DNA from: an uncultured Rhodocyclaceae bacterium
GTDB taxonomy: Bacteria > Pseudomonadota > Gammaproteobacteria > Burkholderiales > Rhodocyclaceae
NCBI GenBank assembly: GCA_903930805.1
Contig: CAIYZZ010000064.1
Span: forward strand, 1 to 9,330
Length of the DNA stretch: 9,330 nucleotides
Reading direction: 5' to 3'
Numbering within the stretch: the first letter of the stretch is position 1; each line of letters opens with the position of its first letter. Positions 6,443-9,330 of the stretch are shown here, piece by piece. The position numbers and the translations under genes were made by a program. The notes under the pieces were generated by a model. The model made no database searches. It was not told where the DNA came from and worked only from the letters and a program-made list of their open reading frames with translations.

Positions 6443-8849
6443 TCAGAACAGATGTTCATGATGATTCTGTAGATATGGGAAAAACTCGCGGTCTGCTCCA
6501 AGCATGTGTTTGGCGACTAAGTCTTGGGCTAGGAACTGAAACAATTCACCGAGTGACAGTGTGCCTGCGTGGAACTGTCCAACCAGTTCTACAGCACGAC
6601 TGACCAAATCCTGATGACTGGCGGCGTGCCCCTCGGCCCCGGGGAAGATTGTGTTGACTATGATCTCCTCCTCGTCTTTGAAATGCTGAACGACGTCGAG
6701 AATCAGTGCGTCGATCAATAGTCCTGTCTCATCCGCAGATCGTCCGGAGAGCATCGCCGCGAGAATGCTATTGCTCTGAGCGAATAGTGCCCGATGTTGC
6801 TCGTCAATTACATCACTGCCACACTCATACGCGGGGTGCCAGGTAAGACGGATAAAACCGGCTGAACCCTTGACTGGCTGGGTCGCCTGGACGGCAAGCT
6901 GAACCGAGTTGCGCCCAGAATTTTTGGCGACATACATTGCCTCATCCGCCCATTTGAGGATGTCGTCCTGACTGGCCTCATTACCGATAAACACAGCTAC
7001 TCCAATGCTTGCCGTGCAACGATGTTCAATGCTGATGCTAGCAGTTCCCTCACGCTTAATGGACAGCGCGTAGGGCTCAGACAAAGCGCTGCGTATCTTC
7101 TTGGCAACGATTTCCGCTCTTGCTGTGGAGTCGGATTTTCCGGCACTTATATCGCAGATGAGCACGACAAACTCGTCACCACCGAATCTTGCCACGGTAT
7201 CCACGTCGCGCACACAGTGTTTCAGTCGGGTAGCTGCCTCAATCAACAACAAATCGCCAACTTCATGCCCGTGGGTGTCATTCAGCGGCTTGAAATTATC
7301 CAGATCCAGGAACATGAGCGCACCGTACAAACCACTGCGCTTATTGGCGGCAATACTTTGGTTCAGGCGGTCCTTGAATAGGCGACGATTCGGCAAACTC
7401 GTTAGTGGGTCAAAGAAGGCCAATTGGTGAACTTGCTCTTCAAGATGCTTACGTTCTGTGACATCTGAAAACAATGCCACATACTGCAGCACTTGATTCC
7501 TCTCGTCGCGCACTGCACTGATGTTCAACTGCGCTGCATAGGCTTCGCCATTCTTATTTCGATTCCAGAGTTCGCCATGCCAATGTCCCTCTTCGGCCAG
7601 ATGGCGCCACAGCTCTGCATAGAATGCCTGATCATGATGGCCTGACTTCAAGAGGCGCGGGTTTTGGCCAATCACCTCATCGCGGGGATACCCGGTAATG
7701 CGACTAAACGCCTCATTGACATCGACAATCTCACCCATCGCAGTTGTCAGCATGATACCTTCATAGGCGTGAGTGAACACACTTGCCGCTAGGCTGAGTT
7801 TTTCCTCAGCCAATTTGCGCGCTGTAATATTGGTGTGTACTACGACCGCGCCACCTTCATTTGAATCCAGCGGCGTAACGGCCATAGTGAACCACCGTTG
7901 CTCCGTCGGAGAATGGCAGGGATATTCAAGGGTGAAGGTCGGCAATCGTCCTTCCAATACCTCCTGAATCCCGTTCTGCGCGTCGAATGTGTCCTCCGAG
8001 CTAGCGACACTGTAGTTGCTACACACCTCAAGATAATTAGTGCCGGTAGCCGTGCGCGGTGCCGGTTTTCCAGGGTCCTTGCTATTTTTTAGCGCAAATT
8101 GCCGCCATGGATCATTGACGGCAACGATCACTCCCGATCTGTCGAGGACGGCAATTTGGCTTGACACCGAGTCGAGGATGCCCTGGGTAAATAGTTTGCC
8201 CCGGCGCTCTGCAGCTTCGGCATGTTCTTTTGTCATCATGACGAGCCCTAACGCGATCAAGATCAAGCTGATGATCGACATCATGAAGGTGACGGCTTGC
8301 ATCTGGTTGGATGTGGTGATTGAGAGCGTCTCAACCGTCCCGATGGCCGTTGTAGCTGAGCGAAACGCAAATACGACTGAGGCGACAAGTGCGCCCGCCG
8401 CTAGAATAAATTGCCCGCGTCCGAACGTTTCTCTGCGCTTGCTCATCAGGACGATCAGGACAATCAAGGATTGGACAGCGAAGACAGTTCCACCAACGAC
8501 AATTCTTGCCCGAATATCCGCCAACAGGAAGTAGAAGCTGACCGCTACGATGGCAACAGGGAACCACACCAACCATCTCGGGGAGCGTCGCTGTTGGAAA
8601 CGATAGATACCTTCGGCAAAAAGCGCCATCATTACGGACAGTGCTACGTTGCCCAAAACTATCGAGGTGAAGTCGTTAATTTGGCCACGCAGGCTGAATA
8701 GGATGTAGGCATACCGTATGCAACGCCAAGGCCGATGCCCAGAGGAGGAGGCTGCGGTCACGGCCAAATGCAACAAAGGCGATCGCGGTCGCCAATGTGG
8801 TACTGGTGACAATGATCACCAGAAACATCGTCGGGATATGCACTTCCAT
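6443..8849 (-). CDS. Membrane PAS-PAS-GGDEF diguanylate cyclase with C-terminal hemerythrin domain (N-terminal frameshift)
   Basis: Predicted inner-membrane sensor that makes c-di-GMP from two GTP, with an oxygen-binding di-iron output or input domain. The uninterrupted frame runs from about 8715 to 6443. The true N-terminus lies in another frame starting at ATG 8849 (MEVHIPTMFLVIIVTSTTLA). The two join if one base near 8711 is removed, giving about 801 residues. Domains in that numbering: several membrane helices (about 5-205); PAS 1 (about 222-347); PAS 2 (about 352-467, with DVNEAFSRITGYPRDEVIGQ); GGDEF domain (about 479-652) with intact GGDEF at 556-560 and inhibitory-site RDVD at 547-550; and hemerythrin (about 667-801) with all seven iron ligands, His685, His722, Glu726, His741, His745, His781 and Asp786. 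There is no EAL domain. Codon use and GC differ from the rnf genes. The shift may be real (inactivating or truncating the membrane part) or a read error. Confidence 0.88.
8711..8716 (-). other. Apparent +1 frameshift in the diguanylate cyclase gene
   Basis: Reading the minus strand, the codons CAT ACG GTA (His-Thr-Val) are followed by an extra T and then GCC TAC ATC CTA (Ala-Tyr-Ile-Leu). The upstream frame ends a normal helix (LLLWASALALHTV), and the downstream frame resumes the expected AYILFSLRGQ. One surplus base at about 8711 explains the break. There is no long homopolymer here, so a simple run-length error is not obvious. Confidence 0.8.
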
Positions 8850-8885
8850 AACTCGATTGTCCCAGATATTGGTTCGGTTAGTCAC

Positions 8886-8922
8886 TATTCAGTTTAGTCT
8901 TCGCAGAAGACTAAACTGAATA
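8886..8922. repeat. Perfect 17-bp palindrome (hairpin, GCA loop)
   Basis: TATTCAGTTTAGTCTTC (8886-8902) is exactly complementary to 8906-8922, with only GCA between. It lies 37 bp upstream of the diguanylate cyclase start codon, between that gene and draT. It has no T-run after it on either strand, so it is not a typical terminator. It could be an operator-like palindrome, a cruciform, or part of a repeat element together with the adjacent hairpin. Confidence 0.85.
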
Positions 8923-8927
8923 ACCAT

Positions 8928-8952
8928 CCTCCGGCAGAGCCGGAGGTACTAC
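8928..8952 (-). repeat. REP-like element: GTAG head plus 8-bp GC hairpin
   Basis: On the minus strand the order is GTAG, TA, then CCTCCGGC-TCT-GCCGGAGG, a perfect eight-bp stem with a three-base loop. A GTAG tetranucleotide just 5' of a GC-rich hairpin is the usual shape of bacterial REP sequences, which are mobilised by RAYT (TnpA-REP) transposases. It is separated by only five bases from the 17-bp palindrome. One copy is visible in the window, so the repeat status is inferred from shape. It could also act as a 3'-end stabiliser for draT mRNA. Confidence 0.5.
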
Positions 8953-8959
8953 GATTGCC

Positions 8960-8983
8960 GCCGTCCCGCCAGCGCCGACTTTT
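8960..8983 (-). repeat. Right copy of the 24-bp inverted repeat
   Basis: Exact reverse complement of 6270-6293. On the minus strand it starts six bases after the draT stop codon. The flanks beyond the 24 bases show only patchy further similarity (for example a GTAAG before each copy), so the identity ends sharply. It marks the right-hand boundary of the lower-GC block. Confidence 0.8.
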
Positions 8984-8989
8984 TGTGCC

Positions 8990-9330
8990 TTACAGCGTCG
9001 CCCAACTTACCTCGTAGGTGCCGCCGATGATGAGATATTCGTCCTCACCCTGCCACACGCCGGGCAGCAGTGCGCAGTGGAACAGCACCTTGGCGACAGG
9101 AATGTCGACGCACAGGATGTAGTCGCCGAATTCGCTGGCGCGTTCACGGTTGCTGCTAAACGAGGAAATGTTGTTGAGCAGCAGGATGCGTTGCCCGCCA
9201 TCTCCTCCAGCGAGCACTTCATGCGCATCGACGCGATTGACGCCGCGATATAGCGTCAGGCGGGTTGCCGCAGCGCCGGCGCGCTGGAACTCATACTGGC
9301 AGTAGGCGAACACGAGGTCGAGTTGCGCTT
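8990..9330 (-). CDS. draT: DraT, dinitrogenase reductase ADP-ribosyltransferase (C-terminal 112 residues)
   Basis: DraT switches off nitrogenase by transferring ADP-ribose from NAD to an arginine of the Fe protein NifH when ammonium appears or energy falls. DraG reverses this. The gene enters from the right edge and ends at TAA 8990-8992. The visible part carries the family's conserved run: VFAYCQYEFQRAG, TRLTLYRGVNRVDAHEVL, ILLLNNISSFSSNRERASEF followed by GDYILC, VAKVLFHCALLPGVWQGEDE, and YLIIGGTYEV. The Arg of LYRG, the SSFSS segment and the E-x-E of GEDEYL fit an R-S-E type ADP-ribosyltransferase core (inferred from family knowledge). GC-rich codon use resembles the rnf genes. The next gene downstream on the same strand is the diguanylate cyclase, not draG, which often follows draT in other diazotrophs. 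Confidence 0.88.
   Translation of the reverse strand, partial: AQLDLVFAYCQYEFQRAGAAATRLTLYRGVNRVDAHEVLAGGDGGQRILLLNNISSFSSNRERASEFGDYILCVDIPVAKVLFHCALLPGVWQGEDEYLIIGGTYEVSWATL

Noticed and set aside
6335..6472. 45-codon plus-strand frame MEASGVDRPITAGL... overlapping the cyclase 3' end
   Set aside because: It has no Shine-Dalgarno and no recognisable family, and it runs antisense into the hemerythrin coding region. Chance open frame is more likely.
8443..8812. Cyclase start at 8812 (MSPVPHWRPRSPLL...)
   Set aside because: This N-terminus is not hydrophobic and does not resemble related sensors. The alternate frame from 8849 supplies a normal membrane helix that joins the main frame after one base is removed.
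8886..8946. Paired hairpins as rho-independent terminators
   Set aside because: Neither is followed by a T-run on either strand, so a REP-like or operator role is favoured.
1..9330. CRISPR arrays, tRNA or rRNA genes
   Set aside because: No regularly spaced direct repeats and no cloverleaf or rRNA signature sequences were seen on reading the window.

Overview
The window looks like part of a nitrogen-fixation region from a GC-rich diazotrophic proteobacterium. I would guess a betaproteobacterium of the Rhodocyclales type (Azoarcus/Dechloromonas-like). That is inferred from the nifL-rnf-draT company and the GC-rich codon use; there is no rRNA or other direct marker. The window holds the first codons of a NifL-like sensor (minus strand, left edge), a complete plus-strand Rnf operon, a minus-strand membrane diguanylate cyclase ending in a hemerythrin domain, and the 3' end of draT (minus strand, right edge).

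Positions 1-373. nifL and rnfG are divergent. The gap between them carries a perfect TGT-N10-ACA NifA-type upstream activator sequence (250-265) with a -24/-12 (sigma-54) promoter on each side: one toward rnfG (344-358) and one toward nifL (198-184, minus strand). This directly suggests that the Rnf complex is made under nitrogen-fixing conditions, where its likely job is to use ion-motive force to drive electrons from NADH to the ferredoxin/flavodoxin that feeds nitrogenase.

Positions 374-6142. The order is rnfG, rnfE, rseC-like, rnfA, rnfB, rnfC, rnfD, rnfH. The genes are tightly packed, most with clear Shine-Dalgarno sequences and several touching or overlapping. All six structural subunits (A, B, C, D, G, E) are present and appear intact, but the order is permuted from the usual ABCDGEH and an RseC/MucC-family gene sits between E and A. 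RnfG has the usual FMN-accepting threonine. RnfD has serine where the family normally has the FMN-accepting threonine.

Positions 6143-8989. After rnfH comes a doubtful 31-codon ORF and then a block of visibly different character (lower GC, less biased codons). This block is bounded by a perfect 24-bp inverted repeat (6270-6293 and 8960-8983). It contains a PAS-PAS-GGDEF-hemerythrin protein whose N-terminal membrane region is split by an apparent one-base insertion near 8711. It also contains a 17-bp palindrome and a REP-like GTAG-headed hairpin just upstream of that gene. I read it as an acquired or rearranged insert between two nif-related transcription units that converge.

Positions 8990-9330. 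This is the C-terminal part of DraT, which ADP-ribosylates dinitrogenase reductase. Taken together, the genes cover transcriptional control (NifL), electron supply (Rnf) and post-translational shut-off (DraT) of nitrogenase, with a possible oxygen-responsive c-di-GMP enzyme lodged among them.
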